Source: an uncultured Oscillospiraceae bacterium (lineage in GTDB: Bacteria; Bacillota; Clostridia; Oscillospirales; Oscillospiraceae). Taken from it: a stretch of 64,000 bases of DNA. Location: positions 15,208-79,207 of the forward strand of contig CAKSWT010000016.1 of assembly GCA_934512135.1 (NCBI GenBank), given 5' to 3'. A program made the position numbers and the translations under genes. Positions 6,751 through 14,180 of the stretch are shown one piece after another. The number at the start of each line of letters is the position of its first letter. Position 1 is the first letter of the stretch. The notes under the pieces are model-generated. The model was not told the origin of the DNA. It made no database searches and saw only the letters and a list, made by a program, of their open reading frames with translations.

Positions 6751-9096
6751 TTAACAATGGAGTTGAAGCCCCTCCGGTCCCGAAATCACCTGGGCAGCCC
6801 CGGTCCAGGCCCCCTGAGCCAGTCGCTGGGCCAGGGGATCTCCCAGCTCCCGGTCTATGATCTGCCGGAGGCTCCGCACCCCGTAGCCTTCTCCCTGCCA
6901 TTTCCCGCAGAGATATTCCGCCACCCCCTGCTCCGCCTGTAAGCTCCGCCCCTCTCGGGTCACCTGACGGCAAAAATCTCCCAGGAGCTTCTCGGTGATG
7001 GCCAGTCTGGCCGCCGGATCCGGTCGCCGGAAGGGTACAATGGCGTCCAACCGTCCCAGGAACTCCCGGGAAAACCCGGTTTCCAGCTCCCGGCGCAGCT
7101 GGATCCCCTCCTGGGGCGCTTCCGTGGCAAAGCCCAGCGTTGCTCCCTCCCGGGAGATGGCAGTTTCCCCCAGGTTACAGGTCATCACCACCACGGTATT
7201 CCGAAAGTCCACCGAAATCCCTTCGGCATCCGTAAGCCTTCCCTCGTCCATGATTTGAAGGAGCAAAGCCCGCACATCCCCGTGTGCCTTTTCGATCTCG
7301 TCAAAGAGCACCAGGGAATAGGGCTTCCGTCGGACCTGCTCCGTAAGCAGCCCCCCTTCGCCGTAGCCGGCGTACCCTGGCGGGGCGCCAATAAGCGTGG
7401 CCGTCCCTGTTTTTTCGCTGAGCTCCGTCATATCCAGGCGGATCAGCGCGTCCCTTTGCCCATAGAGGGCCTGGGCCAAGGCGCGGCACAGCTCCGTCTT
7501 CCCCACGCCGGTGGGCCCGGTAAACAGGAAGCATCCCCGGGGACGGCGGTCATGCTCCAATCCCAGTCGGCTCCGAAGCAGCGCCCGGCTCACCGTCTCC
7601 ACCGCCTCCTGCTGACCGATAACCTGCCGGGACAGCGTCTCCGGCAGCCTCCGCAGCCGGTCATCCAGTCTCCCCTGAACCGCCGCCGTGGGGATTCCCG
7701 TCCGGCGGGAGACCACCTGGGCCATGTGCCGGGGCTCCACCAGGGAGCCGCCACGGCTGCGTCCCTTTTCGTGGAGCTCCTGATTTAGACGGCTGAGCTC
7801 ATCCCGCAGTGCGGCAGCACGTTCAAACTGCCGTCGCTCCACCGCACCGGAGAGTCTCTCCTCCAAATGCTCCCGGGCCCTGCGGCCCTTGCGGTCCAGG
7901 GACTTCTCCCCCTGAAGCTGCACCAGCGAGGCCGCCTCGTCCATCAGGTCCACCGCCCGATCCGGCCAGCACCGCTCCGGAAAATATCGGCCGGACAGCT
8001 CCACCGCCGCCTCCAGGGCTCCGGGCGCATAGGTGATCCGATGATAGCGCTCGTACTCCCCCCGGATTCCCTGAAGAATGGTCAGTGTCTCCTGGGCGGA
8101 CGGCTCCGGCACCTCCACCCGGGAAAACCGCCTGGACAGGGCCGCATCCCGCTCAATGTACTTCCGATACTCCTTCTCCGTGGTGGCGCCGATCATTTGA
8201 ATCTCTCCCCGGCCCAGAGCCGGCTTGAGAATATTGGCGGCATCTATGGCCCCCTCGGCGGAGCCGGCCCCCACAATGGTGTGCATCTCGTCCACAAACA
8301 GCAGCACGTTGCCCGCATGGATGACCTCCTCCAGAATATCCCGCAGCCGCTCCTCAAATTCTCCCCGGTACTTGGTTCCCGCCACCAGGGAGGACATATA
8401 CAGCGCCACCACCCGCTTGTCCCGGAGCTGCTCCGGCACCCGTCCCCCGGCGATCTCCCAGGCCAGCTTCTCCGCCAGGGCCGTCTTTCCCACCCCGGGC
8501 TTCCCCACCAGCGCCGGATTGTTCTTAGTTTTCCGGCAGAGAATCCCGATGATCTGGTCCATCTCCGCCTCCCGGCCAATGACGGCGGGGCACTCCCCCG
8601 CCGCAGCCCGCTGGGTCAGGTCCAGGCTGAATTTGTCTAGCAGCTTCGTCATCACTACGCCTCCCGATGATTGTCTGCGGGCCTGCTCCAGGCTCCGGGT
8701 AACCAGCCGGTTCGGGTCCGCCCCCAGGGACAGCAGCATCTCCCGGCCGGGATTGTTCGGCTCCCGCAGAATTCCCAACAACAGATGCACCGGCTCCACC
8801 GGCCCCCGGCCCGCTTCTCCCGCCGCCCGGGCCACCACGCCCCGTGCCGCAGGGGTCAGTCCCTGAATGGGATACTCCCAGGGAATGCCGCTGCCCTGGT
8901 CCAGAAGCCGCTGCCCCAGTGCTGCCGCGCCAATGCCCTCTCCCTCCAGCAGCCTCCCCACGCTGCCATCGCCGCAGCGGCTAAGGCCCATCAGCAGATG
9001 CTCGCTGCCCACATAGCTGTGGCCCAGCTGCGCCGCAGTGAGCTCCGCCCATTTTACCGCCCCGGCTCCCTGGGCGGTAAACCTCCGTTTTCCCAT
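6751..9096 (-). CDS. ClpC-type AAA+ protein unfoldase
   Basis: Hexameric ATPase that unfolds proteins and feeds them to the ClpP protease. It has 781 residues: a double Clp N-domain (about 1-145), AAA1 with Walker A 'GKPGVGKT' (198-205) and Walker B 'LLFVDEMH', a UVR-like middle segment (about 412-434), then AAA2 with Walker A 'GPTGVGKT' (527-534) and Walker B 'LVLFDEIE'. An 'LGF' tripeptide near residue 655 matches the ClpP-docking loop, so it is likely a true protease partner and not a ClpB disaggregase. The ATG at 9096 has AAAGGGG at 7 bases. In many Firmicutes clpC is the last gene of ctsR-mcsA-mcsB-clpC, but here it is single and divergent from a ferredoxin gene. No CIRCE or CtsR heptad repeat was noticed upstream. 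Confidence 0.93.
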   Translation of the reverse strand: MGKRRFTAQGAGAVKWAELTAAQLGHSYVGSEHLLMGLSRCGDGSVGRLLEGEGIGAAALGQRLLDQGSGIPWEYPIQGLTPAARGVVARAAGEAGRGPVEPVHLLLGILREPNNPGREMLLSLGADPNRLVTRSLEQARRQSSGGVVMTKLLDKFSLDLTQRAAAGECPAVIGREAEMDQIIGILCRKTKNNPALVGKPGVGKTALAEKLAWEIAGGRVPEQLRDKRVVALYMSSLVAGTKYRGEFEERLRDILEEVIHAGNVLLFVDEMHTIVGAGSAEGAIDAANILKPALGRGEIQMIGATTEKEYRKYIERDAALSRRFSRVEVPEPSAQETLTILQGIRGEYERYHRITYAPGALEAAVELSGRYFPERCWPDRAVDLMDEAASLVQLQGEKSLDRKGRRAREHLEERLSGAVERRQFERAAALRDELSRLNQELHEKGRSRGGSLVEPRHMAQVVSRRTGIPTAAVQGRLDDRLRRLPETLSRQVIGQQEAVETVSRALLRSRLGLEHDRRPRGCFLFTGPTGVGKTELCRALAQALYGQRDALIRLDMTELSEKTGTATLIGAPPGYAGYGEGGLLTEQVRRKPYSLVLFDEIEKAHGDVRALLLQIMDEGRLTDAEGISVDFRNTVVVMTCNLGETAISREGATLGFATEAPQEGIQLRRELETGFSREFLGRLDAIVPFRRPDPAARLAITEKLLGDFCRQVTREGRSLQAEQGVAEYLCGKWQGEGYGVRSLRQIIDRELGDPLAQRLAQGAWTGAAQVISGPEGLQLHC

Positions 9097-9185
9097 GGCC
9101 GCACCCCTTTCCTCCACTCTATGATTTCCATTTATTGTCTTTCTATTCATTCCGTCCCGGGATAGAAAAAAGTATGGAAAAAGAT

Positions 9186-9213
9186 TTGCATTTTCAGAAA
9201 ATCATGATACAAT
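9186..9213 (+). promoter_or_regulatory. Promoter of ferredoxin gene
   Basis: TTGCAT, 16-base spacer, TACAAT, about 40 bases before the ferredoxin start. Confidence 0.65.
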
Positions 9214-9259
9214 GAGGAAAAGGTCGGCTCCGGCCTGAAAACATTTGGAGGTGTACATT

Positions 9260-9430
9260 ATGGCATATAAAATTGGTGAGGATTGCATCAGCTGCGGCCT
9301 GTGCGCCAGCAACTGCCCTGTGGAAGCCATCACTGCCGGTGACGAGCACTATGTAATCGACGCGGATACCTGCATCGACTGCGGCACCTGCGCGGACAAC
9401 TGTCCCGTGGAGGCCATTGCGCAGGCCTAA
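9260..9430 (+). CDS. 2[4Fe-4S] ferredoxin
   Basis: Small soluble electron carrier of 56 residues, the classic clostridial size. The two cluster-binding motifs are 'CISCGLCASNCP' and 'CIDCGTCADNCP', related by internal duplication. GGAGG stands 8 bases before the ATG. The short monocistronic unit has its own promoter and a strong terminator, as expected for an abundant protein serving pyruvate:ferredoxin oxidoreductase and hydrogenase-type enzymes in an anaerobe (role from family knowledge). Confidence 0.97.
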   Translation: MAYKIGEDCISCGLCASNCPVEAITAGDEHYVIDADTCIDCGTCADNCPVEAIAQA

Positions 9431-9445
9431 GTCCGTATGAACTGC

Positions 9446-9475
9446 GGGTGCCGCCGGAAGGCGGCACCCCTTTTC
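9446..9475 (+). terminator. Ferredoxin terminator
   Basis: Perfect 10-bp stem GGGTGCCGCC/GGCGGCACCC with a GGAA tetraloop followed by CTTTTCC. Confidence 0.9.
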
Positions 9476-9500
9476 CTGTCTCATCGAAAGGAGGCTTTCC

Positions 9501-10211
9501 ATGGCGGAAACCCTTTGGACCGGCGGCCCCCTGCTGGAGCAGGCCCCAGGTGTCTTCCCCATGGGCACCGATTCCGTCCTTTTGGGGCACTTTGCCCCCT
9601 GCGGCCCCCGGGATCGCATTCTGGACCTGGGCACCGGCAGCGGCATTCTCCCCCTGCTTCTGCTGGGGCGCTGTCCCGAGGCCTCTGTCACAGCCCTAGA
9701 AAAGTCTCCGGTGGCCTGTGATCTTGCCCGGCGGAACATGGCGCAAAACGGTCTGACCCAACAGGTCCAGCTGATTTTGGGAGACCTCCGGGACCATCGG
9801 ACCCTTCTCCCTGCCGGAGGCTTTGACCTCACCATCTCTAATCCCCCCTATTTTGTCCAGGGCGCAGGATATGTCGCGGCCAAGGGGCTGGAGGAGGCCC
9901 GCGGGGAGGGCGGCTGCACCATTGAAGAACTGTGTCAGGCCGCTGCCTGGGCCACCCGGTGGGGGGGACGGTTCTGTCTGGTCTTTCGGCCGGAGCGTCT
10001 TGCCGACCTGCTGTATTCTCTGCGAACCTGGGGGTTGGAGCCAAAGCGCCTCCGTCCCGTTCACCACAGCCCCGGCAGAGCGGCGATTCTTCTGCTGCTG
10101 GAGGCCCGCAGAGGCGGAAAGCCCGGCCTCCGGTGGGAGCCCGATCTATACCTCCGAACGGAGTCCGGCCAGGAAACGGCAGAGCTCCGGGAAATCTACC
10201 ACAGAAGCTGA
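9501..10211 (+). CDS. tRNA1(Val) adenine-N6-methyltransferase TrmN6-like
   Basis: Class I SAM methyltransferase of 236 residues with the SAM motif 'DLGTGSG' (about residues 42-48) and the N6-adenine catalytic motif 'NPPY' (about 113-116). It belongs to the YfiC/TrmN6 group that modifies tRNA adenosine next to the anticodon. AAAGGAGG precedes the ATG. It is followed 13 bases later by rsmI, an arrangement common in Clostridia. The exact RNA target in this organism is inferred from the family. Confidence 0.88.
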   Translation: MAETLWTGGPLLEQAPGVFPMGTDSVLLGHFAPCGPRDRILDLGTGSGILPLLLLGRCPEASVTALEKSPVACDLARRNMAQNGLTQQVQLILGDLRDHRTLLPAGGFDLTISNPPYFVQGAGYVAAKGLEEARGEGGCTIEELCQAAAWATRWGGRFCLVFRPERLADLLYSLRTWGLEPKRLRPVHHSPGRAAILLLLEARRGGKPGLRWEPDLYLRTESGQETAELREIYHRS

Positions 10212-10224
10212 AAGGAGCCTCTCC

Positions 10225-11052
10225 ATGAGCCTTGTTCTGGTTCCAACCCCCATTGGCAATCTGGGGGACATCTCCCCCCGGGCCGCTCAGGCCCTGGCGG
10301 ATGCGGATTTTATTGCCGCCGAGGACACCCGGGTGTCCGTCAAGCTGCTGAATCATCTCAGCCTCAAAAAGCCGCTGGTCAGCTATCATGAGCACAACAA
10401 ACAGGAAAGCGGCCAACAGATTTTGGCACGGCTTCAGGCCGGAGAGACCTGTGCTCTGGTCACCGACGCCGGTACCCCCGCCATTTCCGACCCCGGCGAG
10501 GATCTGGTCCGGCTGTGCGCCGCCCATGGGGTTCCGGTCACTGCCATTCCCGGCCCCTGTGCCGCCGTCACGGCGCTGGCCGTCTCCGGGCTTTCCACCG
10601 GGCGCTTCACCTTTGAGGGTTTCCTATCGGTAAATAAAAAAAACCGGAGGGAGCATTTAAGCTCTCTCCAAGGGGAGACTCGGACGATGATTTTCTATGA
10701 GGCCCCCCACAAGCTCTGTGGCACCCTGGAAGATCTTCTGGAGGCCTTCGGTCCCCAGCGGTCCATCGCCCTGTGCCGGGAGCTCACCAAGCTCCACGAG
10801 GAGGTCCTCCGGATGAGCCTCCAGGAGGCCGTGGACTACTACCGGGAGCAGGCTCCCCGGGGGGAATACGTTCTCATTGTGGCAGGGGCGGCTCCCAAGG
10901 TCCAGGAGGCCCCTTCCCTGGATCAGTGCCTTCAGATGGTGGCGGCCCTCCGCAGTCAGGGCAGCAGCCTCAAGGATGCGGTCCGTCAGGTCAGCCGGGA
11001 CACCGGCATGGCCCGAAATACCCTCTACGACGCCGCCCTGACCGACCATTGA
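10225..11052 (+). CDS. rsmI: 16S rRNA (cytidine1402-2'-O)-methyltransferase RsmI
   Basis: 275 residues of the tetrapyrrole-methylase fold. The N-terminal 'LVPTPIGNLGDIS' and the motifs 'AEDTR', 'VTDAGTPAISDPG' and 'PGPCAAVTALAVSG' are diagnostic. It 2'-O-methylates C1402, the same nucleotide that RsmH (2.7-3.6 kb) methylates on N4, so both enzymes of that modified base are in this window. AAAGGAG lies upstream of the ATG, which begins 13 bases after the trmN6-like stop. Confidence 0.97.
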   Translation: MSLVLVPTPIGNLGDISPRAAQALADADFIAAEDTRVSVKLLNHLSLKKPLVSYHEHNKQESGQQILARLQAGETCALVTDAGTPAISDPGEDLVRLCAAHGVPVTAIPGPCAAVTALAVSGLSTGRFTFEGFLSVNKKNRREHLSSLQGETRTMIFYEAPHKLCGTLEDLLEAFGPQRSIALCRELTKLHEEVLRMSLQEAVDYYREQAPRGEYVLIVAGAAPKVQEAPSLDQCLQMVAALRSQGSSLKDAVRQVSRDTGMARNTLYDAALTDH

Positions 11053-11060
11053 CGTTGTGA

Positions 11061-11093
11061 AAAGACCCGTAAGCCGCTGGCTTACGGGCCTTT
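11061..11093 (+). terminator. rsmI terminator (first of two near-identical copies)
   Basis: Stem CCCGTAAGCC/GGCTTACGGG with loop GCT followed by CCTTT. The same sequence returns 235 bases further on at 11295-11330, flanking the intergenic repeat. Confidence 0.8.
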
Positions 11094-11294
11094 GAGACTG
11101 TCGAAAAAGCCGGAAGGCTTTTCCGACAAAGGGGTTGCGGCCTGATGCGCGCATTTTTGTGCGCCTTCAGCGCACAAAAGCCACACTTTCAGGCCGAGAT
11201 GTATTTTCCGCCATGTACACGCCCTGGCGGAAAATGATTTTACTCTATTTCGCCGCTGCAGCGGCGAAACTCTACGAGGTTCTTTGACAAGCTG
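11094..11294 (-). repeat. Multi-hairpin intergenic repeat, copy 1 (about 200 bp)
   Basis: A gene-free segment made of successive near-perfect hairpins: GTCGAAAAAGCC/GGCTTTTCCGAC, TTGTGCGC/GCGCACAA, ATTTTCCGCC/GGCGGAAAAT and TTTCGCCGCTG/CAGCGGCGAAA. The ends form an imperfect inverted repeat (CTGTCGAAAAAG against CTTGTCAAAG). Read on the minus strand, 11195-11292 aligns with copy 2 at 15847-15945, and the other end aligns with 15948-15972. It looks like a non-autonomous MITE/REP-like element. No coding capacity is seen. Confidence 0.75.
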
Positions 11295-11330
11295 AAAAGA
11301 CCCGTAAGCCGCTGGCTTACGGGTCTTTTT
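11295..11330. terminator. Bidirectional terminator between rsmI and abrB-like gene
   Basis: Perfect 16-bp stem (AAAAGACCCGTAAGCC and its complement) with loop GCT, ending in a T-run on both strands. It can end transcripts of both converging units. Confidence 0.9.
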
Positions 11331-11331
11331 G

Positions 11332-11574
11332 TCAGAACTTCTTCATTTCCTCCAGGCATCTTCTGCAGATGTTCCGGCCGCGATAGTTGATCACGTCCTT
11401 GGCATCGCCGCAGAAAATGCAGGCAGGCTCATACTTCTTGAGAATAATCGTAGAGCCCTCTACATAGATTTCCAAAGAATCACGCTCGGCGATCTCCAGG
11501 GTACGGCGGAGTTCGATGGGCAGGACGATACGCCCCAGCTCATCTACTTTTCTGACGATTCCGGTAGATTTCAT
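11332..11574 (-). CDS. AbrB/SpoVT-family regulator with C-terminal zinc ribbon
   Basis: 80 residues. The N-terminal swapped-hairpin DNA-binding domain is 'GIVRKVDELGRIVLPIELR' (about 5-23) and the C-terminal region carries 'CIFC' and 'CRRC', likely one structural zinc site. Relatives act as transition-state regulators of stationary phase and sporulation. It is a single-gene unit with a consensus promoter and AAGGAGA upstream of the ATG, so it is probably abundant. It lies next to spmAB but is transcribed away from it. The targets are unknown. Confidence 0.9.
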   Translation of the reverse strand: MKSTGIVRKVDELGRIVLPIELRRTLEIAERDSLEIYVEGSTIILKKYEPACIFCGDAKDVINYRGRNICRRCLEEMKKF

Positions 11575-11626
11575 TGTTTTTTGTCTCCTTTTCCATAACC
11601 ATTAGCGCAAAGTACGCTCTAGCTTT

Positions 11627-11655
11627 ATTATAGGGAGAAATCGGAAATTTGTCAA
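11627..11655 (-). promoter_or_regulatory. Consensus sigma-A promoter of abrB-like gene
   Basis: Minus strand TTGACA, 17-base spacer, TATAAT: a perfect match to the vegetative consensus. Confidence 0.88.
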
Positions 11656-11718
11656 TGGATAATCGAGCGGTATTGACAAATATTTCAGGGATTCGACGGA
11701 TTTTTAGGGGGAATTTTG

Positions 11719-12288
11719 ATGCTATCCTGGATTTGGAGCGGCATGCTGGCGCTCAGTCTGGTCTGCGGCATTCTGCTGCACCACACGGGAGATCTCTCCC
11801 AGGCCGCCATGGAGGGCGCCGCCTCGGCCATTGAGATCACCCTGACCCTGGCCGGCCCCATGTGCCTCTGGTGCGGGGTAGGAGAACTGCTCCGCCGCAG
11901 CGGCCTTCGGGATTGGCTTTCCCGGCTGCTCCGGCCACTGCTGGGGCGGCTGTTTCCCAGTCTGGGGGACAGCCCGGAGGGCTTCTCCGCCCTGTGCGCC
12001 AACGTGACGGCAAATCTCCTGGGGCTGGGTAACGCAGCCACCCCCATGGGCATTGAGGCCTGCCGGGCCATGGGCGACGGAAGCGGCCAAGCCACCAACG
12101 ATCAATGCCGCCTGGTGGCCATGAACACCGCCTCCATCCAGCTGCTGCCCACCACCGTGGCCGCACTGCGGGCAGCCATGGGCTGCGCCACCCCGCTGGA
12201 CATTCTACCGGCGGTGCTTCTGTCCAGTCTGTGCTCCGTGAGCTGTGGCCTGCTGATGTGCCGGCTGTTGGAGGGACGGCATGGCTGA
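11719..12288 (+). CDS. spmA: Spore maturation protein A
   Basis: Integral membrane protein of 189 residues with the nucleoside-recognition/Gate domain. In Bacillus, SpmA and SpmB are needed for dehydration of the spore core. Typical family segments are 'GLGNAATPMGIEA' and 'NTASIQLLPTT'. The ATG follows GGGG at 8 bases. A TTG one codon earlier is possible. The last 8 bases overlap spmB, so the two are translationally coupled. The upstream region (11640-11718) has a TTGACA but no matching vegetative -10, compatible with a sporulation sigma factor. Confidence 0.95.
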   Translation: MLSWIWSGMLALSLVCGILLHHTGDLSQAAMEGAASAIEITLTLAGPMCLWCGVGELLRRSGLRDWLSRLLRPLLGRLFPSLGDSPEGFSALCANVTANLLGLGNAATPMGIEACRAMGDGSGQATNDQCRLVAMNTASIQLLPTTVAALRAAMGCATPLDILPAVLLSSLCSVSCGLLMCRLLEGRHG

Positions 12289-12796
12289 GCTGCTGATCCC
12301 AGGGATTTTGACCCTCACCGCCTGTGCTGCCCTTGGGCGGCGGCAGGACGTATTTTCCGCCATGACAGAGGGGGCTGCCCAGGGACTGCGGCTTCTGGGC
12401 TCCATTCTCCCCTCCCTGATTGTGCTGCTGTGCGGCGTGAACATGCTCCGGGCCAGCGGCGCCCTGGACCTGCTCTCCCGGCTGCTGGGACCGGCCTGCC
12501 GATGGATCGGTCTGCCCCCGGAGCTGCTGCCGCTGATGCTGGTGCGCCCCTTTAGCGGCAGCGCCGCCCTGGCGGTGGCTGCGGACCTGATGGCCCAGTA
12601 CGGGGTGAATTCCACCATTGGCCGAACGGCAGCTGTGATGCTGGGCTCCTCGGAAACCACCTTTTACACCGTCAGCGTCTATTTCGGCGCCACAGGCATC
12701 CACCGGACCCACCACACCATTCCGGCGGCCCTCTGCGCCGATTTGGCAGGCTTTCTCTCCGCGGCCCTGTTTACCCGGCTGTGCCTTGGAGCGTGA
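12281..12796 (+). CDS. spmB: Spore maturation protein B
   Basis: Integral membrane protein of 171 residues, the partner of SpmA in spore-core maturation. The family segments 'RPFSGSAALAV' and 'LGSSETTFYTVSVYFG' are clear. Its ATG lies inside the end of spmA. The pair forms a complete two-gene unit, and the dacB-type gene found beside it in Bacillus is absent. Confidence 0.95.
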   Translation: MAELLIPGILTLTACAALGRRQDVFSAMTEGAAQGLRLLGSILPSLIVLLCGVNMLRASGALDLLSRLLGPACRWIGLPPELLPLMLVRPFSGSAALAVAADLMAQYGVNSTIGRTAAVMLGSSETTFYTVSVYFGATGIHRTHHTIPAALCADLAGFLSAALFTRLCLGA

Positions 12797-12854
12797 CGAA
12801 GGAGTTCGCCTCGCTCCTTTGCCCCGGTTGCGTATCCTTCCAAAAAGCCGAAAC

Positions 12855-12876
12855 GGGACAGGCAGCAGCCTGTCCC
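12855..12876. terminator. Terminator hairpin between spmB and DUF1934 gene
   Basis: Perfect 9-bp stem GGGACAGGC/GCCTGTCCC with a four-base loop between convergent genes. The nearest T-run is a few bases off on the minus strand, so efficiency is uncertain. Confidence 0.6.
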
Positions 12877-12918
12877 ATGTTCCGGTTTCCGTAAAATGCC
12901 CCTCAGACTCCCCAAAAA

Positions 12919-13359
12919 TCAGTTGATAGGGGAGGACTGAGGCTTTCGCACGTCGATTACAAAGGAGTTCAGCCCCTGAATCTGGTCCTCGATCTCGATG
13001 CCATAGCTGATCTCCAGCCGTCCCCCCTCCGGGCCCAGCTCATTCTTCAGCCGACGCGCCTTGACCCCGATGGTCAGGGCGCCAAAGCCCATGTCATACA
13101 GGGACACGTTTCGCTTTCCCTTTTCAAACACCATCTGGGACTCAATGGACCCTGTGCGGGTCAGAACCACATGGTCGCTGCCCACGGCAAAGGTGGTGGT
13201 GGTCCCCTCCATGCCGGTCATCTCCGACTCCTCGTAGCTGAGGTACACCATGTCGCCCTCTCGCTTCATGGTGCCGTCGGTGACGATCTGCACGGTCTGC
13301 TTCTCCTCCCCCACCATACGCTGGGTTCCCTCAACGGAAATTACAACGGACTCTTCCAT
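12919..13359 (-). CDS. DUF1934 (YwiB-like) beta-barrel protein
   Basis: 146 residues, predicted almost entirely beta-strand, with the family's 'GDMVYLSYEESEMTGMEGT', 'GTGS'-like 'RTGSIESQMVFEKGK' and 'YDMGFGALTIGVKARRL' segments. YwiB-type proteins have a lipocalin-like barrel and no proven function. The ATG is 11 bases after GAAAGG, and a TTG three codons upstream is also possible. It begins 5 bases after the murI stop and is the last gene of the ddl-murI operon, hinting at an envelope role, which is inference only. Confidence 0.85.
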   Translation of the reverse strand: MEESVVISVEGTQRMVGEEKQTVQIVTDGTMKREGDMVYLSYEESEMTGMEGTTTTFAVGSDHVVLTRTGSIESQMVFEKGKRNVSLYDMGFGALTIGVKARRLKNELGPEGGRLEISYGIEIEDQIQGLNSFVIDVRKPQSSPIN

Positions 13360-13364
13360 ACTGT

Positions 13365-14180
13365 TCAATACCTTTCGATGTCGATTTGTTCCACCATGTC
13401 GTCCACCTTTCGCTGCAAAAACAGCGAGGCAGTCTCCGAAAACCCTTCCGTGGAATCACTGACGTAATATCTGCATGTTCCCTTTCCCTCCCGGCCGGAG
13501 AGCATATCCGCCTGGCGGAGGGTCTCCGCCAGCTGGCAGGCGGCCTCCTTTCCGGAGTTGATCAGCGTCACCTCCGGGCCCATATACTGGGCAATGACCT
13601 CCCAGAGCAGGGGATAATGGGTACAGCCCAGCACCAGGGTATCACAGCCCCACTCCTTCAAGGGCCGGAGATACTCCTCCACAATCATCTCCACCGGCTT
13701 GTCGCCGGGGAGAAACCGGTTATTCTCCACCAGCGGCACCAGCAGCGGGCAGGCCACGCTCTTCACCTGGAGCCTGGGATTGATCTCCCGAATGATGGCG
13801 CTGTAGGCCCGGGCCTTTACGGTGGCATTGGTGCCAATGACGCCGATCCGCCCGTTCTTGGTGGCGGCGACAGCCTTCTGGGCGGTGGGACGAAGGGCCC
13901 CGCAGATGGGCAGGTCATATTCCCGCTGGACTCTGGCCCCTGCCACGGTGTCCGCCGTGTTGCAGGCGATGACAATGGCCTTGATGTCAAACTGCATCAG
14001 AAAGTTGATGTCCTGGCGGGTGTATTTCAGGATAATGTCGTGGGATCGACTGCCGTAGGGCACCCGCCCGGTATCTCCAAAATAGATAATATCTTCTCCG
14101 GGCAGCTGCTCCATCAGCTGTCGGACGGCGGTCAGGCCTCCCAGACCGGAGTCGAACACACCAATGGGCCGCTTATCCAT
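13365..14180 (-). CDS. murI: Glutamate racemase
   Basis: Cofactor-independent racemase supplying D-glutamate for peptidoglycan. It has 271 residues. The N-terminus 'PIGVFDSGLGGLTAVR' and the two catalytic-cysteine motifs 'ACNTAD' and 'GCTHYPLL' are intact. The start overlaps the ddl stop by 8 bases, so the two D-amino-acid genes are coupled, a sensible pairing of D-Glu and D-Ala-D-Ala supply. Confidence 0.97.
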   Translation of the reverse strand: MDKRPIGVFDSGLGGLTAVRQLMEQLPGEDIIYFGDTGRVPYGSRSHDIILKYTRQDINFLMQFDIKAIVIACNTADTVAGARVQREYDLPICGALRPTAQKAVAATKNGRIGVIGTNATVKARAYSAIIREINPRLQVKSVACPLLVPLVENNRFLPGDKPVEMIVEEYLRPLKEWGCDTLVLGCTHYPLLWEVIAQYMGPEVTLINSGKEAACQLAETLRQADMLSGREGKGTCRYYVSDSTEGFSETASLFLQRKVDDMVEQIDIERY

